From Kangiellaceae bacterium (GTDB taxonomy: Bacteria > Pseudomonadota > Gammaproteobacteria > Enterobacterales > Kangiellaceae), in assembly GCA_019090895.1 (NCBI GenBank), contig JAHRVB010000163.1, forward strand, positions 22,000-85,999: a DNA stretch of 64,000 nucleotides. The letters run 5' to 3'. How positions within the stretch are numbered: the first letter of the stretch is position 1; every line of letters begins with the position of its first letter. Position numbers and translations under genes: made by a program. Below the pieces are notes generated by a model. It ran no database searches and had not been told where the DNA came from. It saw only the letters and a list, made by a program, of their open reading frames with translations. Below, in pieces: positions 47,825 through 58,025 of the stretch.

Positions 47825-49318
47825 ATGTTACTTCATTCCACCAAACAAGATTGGTTCGGCAATATTCGTGGCGACGTTCTCGCTGGTCTCGTTGTCGCTT
47901 TAGCACTGATTCCGGAAGCGATTGCTTTTTCTATTATTGCGGAAGTCGATCCTAAAGTCGGTTTATACGCGTCTTTTTGTATTGCAGTAATCACAGCATT
48001 CGTCGGCGGTCGGCCAGGAATGATCTCAGCTGCAACGGGTGCAATGGCATTATTGATGGTGACCTTAGTTCGCGATCATGGTTTGCAGTACTTGTTAGCA
48101 GCCACGCTACTAACGGGATTTATTCAAATCGTAATGGGTTATCTCAAGCTTGGCAGTCTAATGAGCTTTGTTTCGCGTTCTGTAATTACCGGCTTTGTTA
48201 ATGCATTAGCGATATTGATTTTTATGGCGCAACTTCCTGAACTCACCAATGTAACTTGGCATGTTTATGCTATGACGGTTGCTGGCCTAGGTGTTATTTA
48301 TTTATTTCCTTACGTTCCGGTCGTAGGAAAATTGATTCCGTCGCCACTGGTCTGTATTTTGTCGTTAACAGCAGTGGCTATGATCGTCGGTATCGATATT
48401 CGCACAGTGGGCGACATGGGCGAGCTTCCGGATACTCTGCCTATATTTTTGTGGCCAGATGTTGACTTTAACCTACAAACTTTGCAGATTATCTTCCCTT
48501 ACTCAATGGCTCTTGCTGTAGTTGGACTACTTGAATCTTTGATGACGGCAACCATTGTCGATGACTTAACAGATACACCGAGTGATAAAAATCGCGAATG
48601 TAAAGGGCAAGGTATTGCTAATATTGGCGCTGGATTATTAGGTGGAATGGCCGGTTGTGCCATGATCGGGCAGTCTATCATCAATGTTAAATCGGGCGGA
48701 CGCGGCAGACTTTCAACTTTAATCGCCGGCATAGTATTGTTGGTTATGGTGGTTTTCCTTAATGACTGGGTTGCTCAAATACCTATGGCTGCGTTAGTCG
48801 CGGTGATGATAATGGTATCGATTGGGACGTTCGATTGGGGCTCTATTAAGAATATTAAGAAATTCCCACTATCAACCAATGTCGTTATGATATCCACGGT
48901 CGTTGTCGTGGTTTGGACTCATAACTTGGCTTATGGTGTGTTTGTTGGTGTGTTGTTGGGTTCGTTGTTTTTTGCCAATAAAATTAGCCATTTCATGTAT
49001 GCAGAGAGCGAGCTGGATGAAAAAACGAGTACTCGAACTTACGTCTTCCATGGCCAAATATTCTTTAATTCATCGGCTAAATTCTTAGAGAACTTTAATT
49101 TCAAAGAAGCGGTTTCAAACGTGGTTATTGACTTAAGTCGAGCTCATTTCTGGGATATTACTGCAGTTCATTCTTTAGATATGGCTGTTATTAAGTTTAG
49201 ACGAGAGGGGGCTCAAGTTGATATCATCGGACTGAATGACGCCAGTGAAACCATTGTTGATAGATTTGGTGTGCATGACAAACCAGAAGAATTAGAGAAA
49301 GTTTTGGGAGGCCACTAA
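47825..49318 (+). CDS. SulP-family anion transporter with STAS domain
   Basis: A 497-residue membrane transporter with about 10 to 14 hydrophobic segments. SulP signatures: [28 protein letters not shown] and [14 protein letters not shown] cytoplasmic STAS domain fills the C-terminus ([16 protein letters not shown]). SulP proteins move sulfate, bicarbonate or other anions. The stop overlaps the start of a universal stress protein gene (TAATG), so the two are translationally coupled. Confidence 0.93.
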   Translation: MLLHSTKQDWFGNIRGDVLAGLVVALALIPEAIAFSIIAEVDPKVGLYASFCIAVITAFVGGRPGMISAATGAMALLMVTLVRDHGLQYLLAATLLTGFIQIVMGYLKLGSLMSFVSRSVITGFVNALAILIFMAQLPELTNVTWHVYAMTVAGLGVIYLFPYVPVVGKLIPSPLVCILSLTAVAMIVGIDIRTVGDMGELPDTLPIFLWPDVDFNLQTLQIIFPYSMALAVVGLLESLMTATIVDDLTDTPSDKNRECKGQGIANIGAGLLGGMAGCAMIGQSIINVKSGGRGRLSTLIAGIVLLVMVVFLNDWVAQIPMAALVAVMIMVSIGTFDWGSIKNIKKFPLSTNVVMISTVVVVVWTHNLAYGVFVGVLLGSLFFANKISHFMYAESELDEKTSTRTYVFHGQIFFNSSAKFLENFNFKEAVSNVVIDLSRAHFWDITAVHSLDMAVIKFRREGAQVDIIGLNDASETIVDRFGVHDKPEELEKVLGGH

Positions 49319-50199
49319 TGAATGATAAAAATAAAACCAAAGAAGCGCTTTTTACAGGCCGTTCAATTGTCGCTTGTATCGACGGTTCCTCTTCCAGTGA
49401 ACAAGTTTGTGATTATGCGAGCTGGATCGCTACTGCGGTTGATCGACCACTAAAATTAATTCACACCATTGAGCATAATCATAATCCGGCTGTCTCTGAC
49501 TATAGTGGTGCCATCGGACTAGGTAGTCAGCAAGAATTGCTTCAAGAGTTAACAGACGTCGAGCAAAGTCGCTCGAGCCTTTTGATCAAAAAAGGTCAAC
49601 TAATGCTCAACGCTGCTAAAGACAGAGCATCGCAAGCCGGTGTATCCAAGGTAGAAACATATCAACATCATGGAACATTAGCTGAATCGTTGGTTGAAAT
49701 AGAAGACGAGATGCGAGTGATGGTGATCGGTATCAGAGGCAAAGAACATGAGGACCAAGAAAAGGGAATTGGCCATCAATTAGAATCAGTCATCCGCTCA
49801 ATGCATAAACCAATTCTGGTGGTCAACAAAGATTTCTCGCAGCCCAAAACGACCATGCTTGCCTATGATGGCAGTGCGAGTTGCAAAAAAGCACTACAAA
49901 TGATCGCTTCGAGTAAATTATTTAGTGGACTGCCCTGCCATGTTGTTCATGTAGGCAGTAATGCAGAAGCTTTACTTGATGAAGCGACGATGGTGTTAGA
50001 ACAGGCTGGAATTAAAGCAACGAGTGTGCAGCTAGAGGGTAAGGTTGACGAAGTGTTAGCCCGTTACCAAGCCGAAAACGATATTGAGTTAACTCTGATG
50101 GGGGCTTTTAGCCATAATCGATTCCGAGATCTACTATTGGGTAGTTTTACCGCCAAAATGCTCGCAGCGACAAATCGGCCGTTATTACTGCTGAGGTAG
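49318..50199 (+). CDS. double-domain universal stress protein (UspA type)
   Basis: A 293-residue protein with two tandem Usp domains. The first begins S-I-V-A-C-I-D-G-S-S; the second begins T-M-L-A-Y-D-G-S-A-S and ends with the ATP-binding-type G-x(2)-G-x(9)-G-like loop (L-L-L-G-S-F-T-A-K-M). Its start overlaps the SulP stop by one base, suggesting it regulates the transporter, an association seen in other proteobacteria. Confidence 0.92.
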   Translation: MNDKNKTKEALFTGRSIVACIDGSSSSEQVCDYASWIATAVDRPLKLIHTIEHNHNPAVSDYSGAIGLGSQQELLQELTDVEQSRSSLLIKKGQLMLNAAKDRASQAGVSKVETYQHHGTLAESLVEIEDEMRVMVIGIRGKEHEDQEKGIGHQLESVIRSMHKPILVVNKDFSQPKTTMLAYDGSASCKKALQMIASSKLFSGLPCHVVHVGSNAEALLDEATMVLEQAGIKATSVQLEGKVDEVLARYQAENDIELTLMGAFSHNRFRDLLLGSFTAKMLAATNRPLLLLR

Positions 50200-50292
50200 T
50201 AGACTTTTATTAAAGCGATAAAACAATCGATAAAGATGCTAACTGGTCTTCAAAAGTGATTAGATAAGTAGGTTGAAAAGAATGAGATATCA

Positions 50293-51498
50293 ATGGCGTC
50301 AAAGATAGTTTCCAATCTATTTTGGATTTTTGCTTTCTTTTGTTTCTTGCTGTTTATCCAAACGGACGATTCTCCTCATTCAACGGACAGCTTTCCAGAG
50401 CTGAAACATCCTGTTGAAGACCAAAAGATTAGTGACAATTTTCCACAATTTGCATTAACTTATGATCTCGTACTCTATGCGCAAACCGATGAAGACAAAC
50501 TCAGCGCTATTGATTTGGCGCTCAAAACGGCTAAAAAAGTAGGTTACAAAGATTCTGACATACTTCGTAGCCTACACTTAAAAGCCGCGAAAATTCACGA
50601 GTCCCGCTGGCATTTTGTATATGCGCTTCAATCTATGAATTTTGCGCAATCGCTGATATACGATAAAAAAATAGAACGACGAATGGCGCGCTTGCGAGAG
50701 TATCTTAACCAAGTAGAAGCTGAGCGAAGCCTTAATGATGATTATATCGCTACCAAAGGAACTGGGCCGGCAAAGAGCTTTAGAGGGAAAGTGCTCGTTG
50801 CCTATGTTTTCATTGATGATGGTTTGAAAACACGTTGGAGTAATAAAGATAAACAAAGAACCAAGATTGTTCTTAACTCTGTTCAGGGTTGGCAAGAGGA
50901 CAGAGCCAGAGAATACAATATCACTGACATCGAATTTATTAATAAGAGTTTTGTTGCCAGTAGAAATCCTACCTTAAAGAAGCCTAAATCAATTTCTTTC
51001 AAAAGTTCAAATGAAGAAATCGACTTATATGTGCAAGCAGTAGCTAGAAGTCTAGGGGCGTCGTCAATCGGAGAGTTTATCGAGACTCAAACTGTCAAGG
51101 CGAGAGCCGAACAAGGTGTAGTCATCTTGCATAGCAATCTTAATGAACGTTCCTTTGCAAACCGGTGTGGTTTTACTCATCGACAAAAAGTATTTAAAAA
51201 TGGTCACTATGAAACCAAGTTGATTTCTAACTGTAAAGATGAATATGTAATGTTGATGGAGCAAGTGAAACATAATCGTTGGGATAAAATGCATTATGCT
51301 CAGGCACATGAAGTCATGCACGTTTTTGGCGCGGCAGATTTGTATAATATAAAAAATGCGAGTGACTATGCCGTGACCGATATTATGAATTTTCAAAGTA
51401 AAAACTTGGCCCATAGCCGAGTTGAACCCATTACCGCTTTTGCGATCGGATGGCGGTATCGACCGCCGGAGGCGCCGTTTCAAGTATTAGAAAAGTAA
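50293..51498 (+). CDS. membrane-anchored metzincin-like putative metalloprotease
   Basis: A 401-residue protein of no recognised family. An N-terminal hydrophobic segment (about residues 6 to 23) looks like a signal anchor. The N-terminal 130 residues are helical. Near the C-terminus H339-E340-V-M-H343-V-F-G346-A-A-D349 gives H-E-x-x-H-x-x-G-x-x-D, the zinc-binding motif of some metzincins, followed by a D-I-M-N-F segment that may be the Met-turn. A long mid-region with no known signature lies between. Probably active outside the cytoplasm. ATG 50293 was chosen as first in frame. Confidence 0.65.
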   Translation: MASKIVSNLFWIFAFFCFLLFIQTDDSPHSTDSFPELKHPVEDQKISDNFPQFALTYDLVLYAQTDEDKLSAIDLALKTAKKVGYKDSDILRSLHLKAAKIHESRWHFVYALQSMNFAQSLIYDKKIERRMARLREYLNQVEAERSLNDDYIATKGTGPAKSFRGKVLVAYVFIDDGLKTRWSNKDKQRTKIVLNSVQGWQEDRAREYNITDIEFINKSFVASRNPTLKKPKSISFKSSNEEIDLYVQAVARSLGASSIGEFIETQTVKARAEQGVVILHSNLNERSFANRCGFTHRQKVFKNGHYETKLISNCKDEYVMLMEQVKHNRWDKMHYAQAHEVMHVFGAADLYNIKNASDYAVTDIMNFQSKNLAHSRVEPITAFAIGWRYRPPEAPFQVLEK

Positions 51499-51571
51499 TT
51501 TCTTAATCGCCTGGTATGGTTGATTAAGTGACAACAACAAGTATTCAATTTAATTGAAGAGGTCAATAAAA

Positions 51572-51799
51572 ATGGAAATCAGTTCTCTTGAGCAAACGTT
51601 AACTTTCCTTGGTGTTAATTTAGTTTACGCACTTATCACATTATTAGTGAGTGTTTTCGCATTGGTTATTATCGATAAATACGTATTCACAAAGATAGAT
51701 TTTATTGAGGAAATAAAAAAAGGAAATATCGCGGCAAGTATTTTCCAAAGTACAATATTGATCTTTATCGGTTTAGTTGTCGCTGTTTCTATGAGTTAG
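51572..51799 (+). CDS. DUF350 (UPF0719-like) inner-membrane protein
   Basis: A 75-residue protein with two membrane helices (about residues 8 to 36 and 52 to 73) and a short K-I-D-F-I-E-E-I-K-K-G-N-I-A-A-S-I loop, which matches the DUF350 repeat unit. Only one unit is present rather than the usual two. The chosen ATG 51572 has AGAGG upstream, while an ATG six codons earlier has not. Confidence 0.75.
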   Translation: MEISSLEQTLTFLGVNLVYALITLLVSVFALVIIDKYVFTKIDFIEEIKKGNIAASIFQSTILIFIGLVVAVSMS

Positions 51800-51823
51800 A
51801 GATTATCGGTGTAGGGATGAAGC

Positions 51824-52279
51824 ATGGGTATACGTGTGGCAGTTACTAGTGACCTACTGGTTATTCAAAAGCTAGTATTATCACTTTCTCATTTTTATTG
51901 GGATGATAGTACACAAGCTGTGCCGGAATGGTTGTTAAAAACTATAGAGCTTGGTGAGTTCGAAAGTAGGATGACTAGGGATCAATATACTTAGTTTGTT
52001 TATACTGAAAATGACTGTGTATTGGGGTATATTTCTATCAAGAACCCTGATTATCTTTTTCATCTTTTTGTTGCTGAGCAACATCAAGGTAAGAAAATTG
52101 CCACAAAATTATGGCAGCATTCAAAGAGAGCGCTTGGTGCATCTCGCTATACTGTTCTTTCCTCCTTTTATGCAATACCGGTATATATAAAACTCGGATT
52201 CACAGAGTCCGGACCCTCAGCATCTAGAGATGGTATAGGCTACCAACCAATGGAGTGGATCAAACTACAGCAACTGTAA
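51824..52279 (+). pseudogene. GNAT acetyltransferase interrupted by an in-frame TAG
   Basis: One continuous frame of 152 codons from ATG 51824 (AGGG upstream at a proper distance) to the stop at 52277, but broken by TAG at 51992-51994 (codon 57). After the stop the GNAT core continues intact: L-G-Y-I-S-I-K-N, then H-L-F-V-A-E-Q-H-Q-G-K-K-I-A-T-K-L-W, then Y-x-K-L-G-F-T-E-S-G-P. There is no frameshift and no other change, so it is a recent nonsense mutation, a sequencing error or a readthrough site. Confidence 0.8.
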
Positions 52280-52443
52280 TAATCTGCGGTGTTCTCTTAG
52301 AATCAAGGCATCGAAATTACCCATGACAGTCGCAAAACCATGTTCGATAGATCTTAATCCAGTCTTAAACGTCCCGTCCGGAATATTTGGCTATACTTAA
52401 CCCTTATCCTTTTCGTTGTACACATGAATTGAGACGTTGTTGA

Positions 52444-55400
52444 ATGCCTAATAAAAACAAATACCTCGCTTTTATTTCCTATCGTCACGCAGATAACCGT
52501 CACAAAGGGCGACTTTGGGCAACTTGGCTACATCAAGCCATTGAGACTTATGAAGTCCCTGCTGATTTAGTCGGTAAGAAAAATGGTCGTGGAGAAATAA
52601 TTCCAGAACGAATATATCCAATTTTTCGCGATGAGGATGAACTGCCTGCTGACGCTGATCTCGGTCGCGCGATTACTAATGCTCTTGATTCGAGCGAATT
52701 ATTAGTCGTTTTGTGCTCACCTCGAGCGGTTGCTTCAACTTATGTTGCCGAAGAAATAGATTATTTCAAGCGACAAGGGCACTCTGACCGGATTATTGCG
52801 GCAATTATAGACGGCGAACCTAATACGAGTTGGGATAAAGATAAGCTTGCCAACGGATTTACCATTGAAGACGAGTGTTTTCCAATCCCGCTTCAATTTG
52901 AATATGACGATAATAACGAACCGTCGGAAAAAAGAGCTGAACCAATAGCCGCTGACTTTCGAGTCAATAATCAAGGTGTGTTAGAGCAATCTTGGACTTC
53001 TGTTGATGCTTACAAACAACACCTAAAACGTACGTTAGATATTGATAAATTCAAGTTACAGATAAAGCTAGATGAGTTTAAACAACAACAAAATCTAATG
53101 TTGCTTAAGATCATTGCGGGAGTTCTTGCAGTACCCCTAGGCGAACTAACTCAGCGAGATAAAGAGTATCAATTGGCGCAAGCTCGCCTAAAGGCCAAGA
53201 AATTACGACGTTGGTTAACTGGGGTAGCAATGTTGGCAGTGGTAGCGGTAGGAGCAGGAATACTCGCTTATTTTAAACAAGTAGAAGCAACGGTGGCCAA
53301 ACAACAAGCGGTCGTTGAAAAGAAAAATGCGGAAAATAACTTGGCGCAAGCTTATGCGGGTTATGGTCGTCAGAATCTTGATGATAAACAATACGAGGAA
53401 GCGCTTACCTTCTTTCTCAATGCGAAGAAACTAGACAAAAACTCCATTACTGGAAACGAGGAATATCATACAAACGCTAAGGTGATGGAAAAATCTTGGA
53501 GTGAACAACTCGGTATTAAATTCGATAATTTACCATCTGTTTCTGCGGGTGGTAATTACGCCATCGGCCGAAGGGGTGATCAAGCGTTGTTGTTCGATCT
53601 TAAGTCCAATCAATTATTACATCAATACCGATTACCAACAGCGGGTAGCTATCTCTTAATGATTAGTAATGACGGCAGCAATATTTTCGAATACGGATTA
53701 GAGCAACAAAGTGTGCGCCGGCTCGATTGGAAGAATCTAAAGATTGATGAATTCGATTTTCTAGTTGAAGAGAAAATGATTTATTTCTTGCCAGATCAAA
53801 CTGGCGATAGGCTACTACTGTTTACCACCGAAGGTGGATATAAATTAGTCGAATTATCTTCAAAAAAAGTAATTCAATCGGTGACTTCCGAATCGATCGG
53901 GGAAGTCGACCCTGGCTACCTGGAGCGATTAAAAACTGGTTGGCTTGCATCGTTCGAAGCGATAAAAGTGTCGTTCCATCAAGACAAATGGTCACTAGTT
54001 TACGAAAATGGGCTGACAATAATCTTCGAGGCCAGGTCGAAAGCTAACTCAGTGGTAAAGATTTTACCTCCGCTTTATAAAGAAAGGGCTTTAAAACTAA
54101 ACGTATCACAAGATGGTAAATTAATAGCGGCTGTGCAGTCTCGTTATTGTTATTTTCAAATAGAAGATAGTGAAGAAAGAGACTGGATGCGTATCGCTGA
54201 CACCATCGATATATGGGATGTCCAAACTAGGCAAAAAGTTAATCACATATCGCTTAACTGGCCTAGCGATATCTCAGCATTGACCTCTGATCCAGCGTGT
54301 GGAGATGATGTTTCCTATAACGATGTACTCAGTGGTGAAAAAAGAAGCCAGGCCGGCGCGATCAATAATCAGCTTAATCGATTAGAAAGTCTAATCATTA
54401 ATTCCAAAAATGATGTCGATATTAACTGGAATGGTCAATTGTTGGATTCTAGAGAATTAATTTCGTCTCATAAATATTACCATCGAGGCAGCCGTGAGTA
54501 CGCGTCTAGTCTTATCGGTCAAAGTGAAGATAGCGCTATTTTACTTCAAAAACCTGAACTAGGACTACTCAGTTCGAACCGATTAACTGATTCGTTTTGG
54601 CTCTACAAGGTCAAAAATAAATTACCACATCGAGTATCAGATGTCGTCGTTATGACGACAAGTTTTGATCATCGTTTTGTCTCACTCTTGTCTTCTAACG
54701 GATTACTTCAACATCGATTTGTTGCGACTGGCGATATTGTTAAGTCAACAATAACTGACTCGAGTAAGCATGCTAAACAAATGTGTAGGACGGATGATTC
54801 ACATGAATTGTTGTTAGTATCAAGTAACAAAATATGGCGGTACAATTGGCTTAGTGAAAAGGTGATTTGGGAATTTGTATTACCAGAATTTGAAGCAAAT
54901 ATATTTTCATGTTCTAGCAATCTTAAAACAAAAGAGTCCGCATTTGTATTTTTGAATTATGCGAATCCATGGCGAATAGACTCTGTTGAATCTGATGCTG
55001 ATTTCAGTATGAGCGATAGTGAGTCGAGAATACTTCGTTTAGGATTTGATGGTACCGTAATACAGTCTATCGGTATTGACGGAACGCCATTAGCTTACCC
55101 AGTTTCATTGAATTATTCGAAATTAACCAATGAAGTATTGATCAGTACCATTGGTGGCAATACCGTTCGTTATAATTTAGAGCGAAAAATGGTTGGAGAA
55201 GTACTTCGCCCTAACGATTATACGACTGCAACAAGTGTGGTTTCGTCCGACGATTTTCAGACTGTTTATGTGGGATACAGTGACGGTACGATTTATCAGC
55301 ATAATAATCAAAAGAGCACAATGATAGCCGATTTACCATTGTCGGTGATTGCAATGGACGTTGGTGGTAATCAGCTTTTTGTCGATACAGGAATCGATCC

Positions 55401-57987
55401 CATTTTCTATGATCAAATTAACGTGTTAGCTAAAATTGGTTCGGCGGAACTGAAAAGCTATTCCTATCAGATAGATCTAGCTTCTATGCTCGTTGAAAAG
55501 GCAAAAGGGTATGGATCTACACTACTAAAATTTTCCGAGTACCTCTTTGAGAATAAAGAAAAGATTCGTTATTCCAATTCAGGCGAGCTTACACACTCTA
55601 AACCTTCTGGGTTAGAGCCTATAGTACTCGGTGAACCAGGTGGCCTCGGTGAAATACTGCTACCCCTAAAAAATGAAAATGTACTTTCGGTTAGTAAAAA
55701 ACGAGGCTATTGGTTATTGGCGGATCCAAACTCAAATAGAAGCCTCAAACTAGCAATCGATACGAATCGAAAATCTGGATACATAATGTCGAGCGGTCGC
55801 AAATGGTTAATCGTATTTGTTGAAAATTCAGATTTGAATTTCGACAGTTATTTGATTAGTACCAATCGTCTTGAGAAAGCTGCCACTTTTAAGGGAGAGA
55901 ACGCTGATATTGAGATGGCTCAAGAATTAGTCAGTTTTAGTGCTAATGATAGCAAGGTCGTCTCTTGTGATGGGCTTGAATGTAAAATCTATGAGTTATC
56001 CCAAAGCAAGGTTGACGCGAAACTAATGGCTTCTATAAACATCGGTGAAGAGGTTTCTAGAGTTCGTTTTTTGAAAGATAAACTGATCTTGACAACCGTA
56101 TCCGGAAAGTTACAGTTGTGGACCAAAGTTGAGGAAAAAGATAGTGGTCTCTCGAATTTCGTTTTAGAAGAAGAAAAAAGAGATCGTTATTACAAAAACG
56201 TGATTTATGATGATGTCGCCGATAGGGTATTGATTACAGGACGAAGAAATAGCTTTATTTTGTCTGCAAATCTTCTTACTACGGAACAGGTTATTGATAG
56301 AAGATTGAGTACTACTCCAATACTTTACGCCGATATTGGTTCAGATTGGTTGCTAGCATTAAAAGGCAATGCGACGGTTATGCCGCGAGCGCAATTGATC
56401 AAAATAAGCACGGGTTCTACTCTTGTTGATATTCCGTTAGATGCATCAGCGATTCTTTCGCTCTATCACGATAGAAAGAAAAATAAGCTTTTATGGAGTG
56501 GCATCAATGGACAAATTAAATATTGGGATATTGGACGGGTATTAGCTTTTAGCCAAAGAGATGCTGAGAAAGAAGAGCAACAAAAAATCGATGAATTAAT
56601 CGCTCTAACGGGAAAAGACTTAGTTGGCGTGGAAATACAATCGAATAAGGTTAACCAAAGTGCTCGAATCATTAATAGCTTCGGTGTTAATTCGTTCGAA
56701 AATTATCATACATGGCAAGCTAAAGAGAATCAGTGGATAGGTCCGAATCGATGGCCGACATCTGCTGAACAATTGGTCGACCCGAATGATTGGCAACAGA
56801 CTCATCGTCTTAAGCGAAACTCGGAAACAATGATTTTGGCGGATACTCAAGCCAAAATTGAACTTCTTGAGACTAAAATAATGCAATCGATTGCCACCCC
56901 AAATGATTCTATCGGGCTAGTTCAAGAACTTAAGCTACTGAAACGAGATCATCCACTGGTCAAGTACAGCGAGTTATTAATGTTGATTAACCAAAATTCA
57001 TTTTCAGCTTACTTGTTAGGAAATCAGTTATTACACGAATTGACTTCAACGGATGACCCTAAAAATGCAATTCTAATCGGCCGCACAGCAGGGTTAACTA
57101 CACAAGCTGCAGTGTTAGCGATGAAGTTTCAAGAAGCATTTGGGTTATATGAAAAATATCCGATGATGTTAATTCCGCCTCAATTCATCAAGCAACTGAT
57201 GATGCGATTAACTTCTAGTGGCTTCTACCTACAAGCAGACTTCGTCGTAACGAGTGAATTAGAGAAGTTGAGTAAAATGGGATTCGATCAACCGGAAAAT
57301 CCAGGTCATGTTAGTTATCAGTCGTTGCTCCGTTTTCAATCAATGGCTCGTAATATGCTTAACCTTCGAGCGATGCAATCCGAGTTACCTAGACTGTGTC
57401 TTACAGATATTAAACCAAATTCCGGTGTTGAAATGTCAGAATGGCAGAGTGGAGACTGTTTAGTGAGTATTAATGGTGAGAAGATAATCGATTCTGTTAA
57501 AATTTGGCGGGCCTTAATAAACGCCAACACACAGCCTAATGATGAGTTAAAAATTCTAAGAAATGGGAATGTCATAAAAATTAAAGCGCCGGGAGCTATG
57601 GATGGTGGTGGTTGGAATATGCTCGGATATAACGGTTACAACGCGGTTAGAGTGAAAACGGTTAAGTCGGGTTCAGTGGCAGAGCAACTGGGTATCTTAT
57701 CCGGTGATTACTTAGTCGCTATGAATAATCAGTGGTTGGCGTCACCACATGAGCTGTCACATTATCTTCGAAACGAAAGCAGCCATAAGGAGAATAATAT
57801 TAATCAGTTACAGATTTTCAGAGCTTCTGATAACGAGCGATTAATGACAAAAAATAGCCTGTTCCAGAACTCATTGTTTGAGCATCCACTAGCATACCGA
57901 AATGGAAAGTTGATGACCGTAGAAATACCGAAAACTAGCTCTCTTGGTTTAGCCATTGAACCGGTGTTAGTTTTCGGAAGGAAATAA
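52444..57987 (+). CDS. TIR - transmembrane - propeller-like - tandem PDZ protein
   Basis: A 1847-residue protein. Residues 1 to about 160 form a TIR domain (F-I-S-Y-R-H-A-D, F-R-D-E-D-E-L-P-A-D-A-D-L, L-L-V-V-L-C-S-P), with a glutamate pair E103-E104 where TIR NADases carry the catalytic glutamate. A helical linker, a basic patch (K-K-L-R-R-W) and a single membrane helix (about 257 to 277) follow. Next come a coiled, TPR-like segment (about 280 to 335), then about 1000 residues of beta-rich sequence resembling quinoprotein/WD40 propeller blades and a helical region (about 1440 to 1640). Two PDZ-like domains end it (about 1650 to 1725 and 1730 to 1805). The basic patch predicts the TIR side in the cytoplasm and the rest in the periplasm. 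Monocistronic. Confidence 0.85.
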   Translation: MPNKNKYLAFISYRHADNRHKGRLWATWLHQAIETYEVPADLVGKKNGRGEIIPERIYPIFRDEDELPADADLGRAITNALDSSELLVVLCSPRAVASTYVAEEIDYFKRQGHSDRIIAAIIDGEPNTSWDKDKLANGFTIEDECFPIPLQFEYDDNNEPSEKRAEPIAADFRVNNQGVLEQSWTSVDAYKQHLKRTLDIDKFKLQIKLDEFKQQQNLMLLKIIAGVLAVPLGELTQRDKEYQLAQARLKAKKLRRWLTGVAMLAVVAVGAGILAYFKQVEATVAKQQAVVEKKNAENNLAQAYAGYGRQNLDDKQYEEALTFFLNAKKLDKNSITGNEEYHTNAKVMEKSWSEQLGIKFDNLPSVSAGGNYAIGRRGDQALLFDLKSNQLLHQYRLPTAGSYLLMISNDGSNIFEYGLEQQSVRRLDWKNLKIDEFDFLVEEKMIYFLPDQTGDRLLLFTTEGGYKLVELSSKKVIQSVTSESIGEVDPGYLERLKTGWLASFEAIKVSFHQDKWSLVYENGLTIIFEARSKANSVVKILPPLYKERALKLNVSQDGKLIAAVQSRYCYFQIEDSEERDWMRIADTIDIWDVQTRQKVNHISLNWPSDISALTSDPACGDDVSYNDVLSGEKRSQAGAINNQLNRLESLIINSKNDVDINWNGQLLDSRELISSHKYYHRGSREYASSLIGQSEDSAILLQKPELGLLSSNRLTDSFWLYKVKNKLPHRVSDVVVMTTSFDHRFVSLLSSNGLLQHRFVATGDIVKSTITDSSKHAKQMCRTDDSHELLLVSSNKIWRYNWLSEKVIWEFVLPEFEANIFSCSSNLKTKESAFVFLNYANPWRIDSVESDADFSMSDSESRILRLGFDGTVIQSIGIDGTPLAYPVSLNYSKLTNEVLISTIGGNTVRYNLERKMVGEVLRPNDYTTATSVVSSDDFQTVYVGYSDGTIYQHNNQKSTMIADLPLSVIAMDVGGNQLFVDTGIDPIFYDQINVLAKIGSAELKSYSYQIDLASMLVEKAKGYGSTLLKFSEYLFENKEKIRYSNSGELTHSKPSGLEPIVLGEPGGLGEILLPLKNENVLSVSKKRGYWLLADPNSNRSLKLAIDTNRKSGYIMSSGRKWLIVFVENSDLNFDSYLISTNRLEKAATFKGENADIEMAQELVSFSANDSKVVSCDGLECKIYELSQSKVDAKLMASINIGEEVSRVRFLKDKLILTTVSGKLQLWTKVEEKDSGLSNFVLEEEKRDRYYKNVIYDDVADRVLITGRRNSFILSANLLTTEQVIDRRLSTTPILYADIGSDWLLALKGNATVMPRAQLIKISTGSTLVDIPLDASAILSLYHDRKKNKLLWSGINGQIKYWDIGRVLAFSQRDAEKEEQQKIDELIALTGKDLVGVEIQSNKVNQSARIINSFGVNSFENYHTWQAKENQWIGPNRWPTSAEQLVDPNDWQQTHRLKRNSETMILADTQAKIELLETKIMQSIATPNDSIGLVQELKLLKRDHPLVKYSELLMLINQNSFSAYLLGNQLLHELTSTDDPKNAILIGRTAGLTTQAAVLAMKFQEAFGLYEKYPMMLIPPQFIKQLMMRLTSSGFYLQADFVVTSELEKLSKMGFDQPENPGHVSYQSLLRFQSMARNMLNLRAMQSELPRLCLTDIKPNSGVEMSEWQSGDCLVSINGEKIIDSVKIWRALINANTQPNDELKILRNGNVIKIKAPGAMDGGGWNMLGYNGYNAVRVKTVKSGSVAEQLGILSGDYLVAMNNQWLASPHELSHYLRNESSHKENNINQLQIFRASDNERLMTKNSLFQNSLFEHPLAYRNGKLMTVEIPKTSSLGLAIEPVLVFGRK

Positions 57988-58025
57988 ATTATAGCGTCGT
58001 TTTATAGAAATACTTTAATTAGCTA

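Noticed and set aside
52444..57987. A Thoeris or CBASS operon around the TIR gene
   Set aside because: No SIR2-like, cyclase, or partner nuclease gene is adjacent; the flanking genes are a DUF350 protein, a broken GNAT and a phospholipid acyltransferase.
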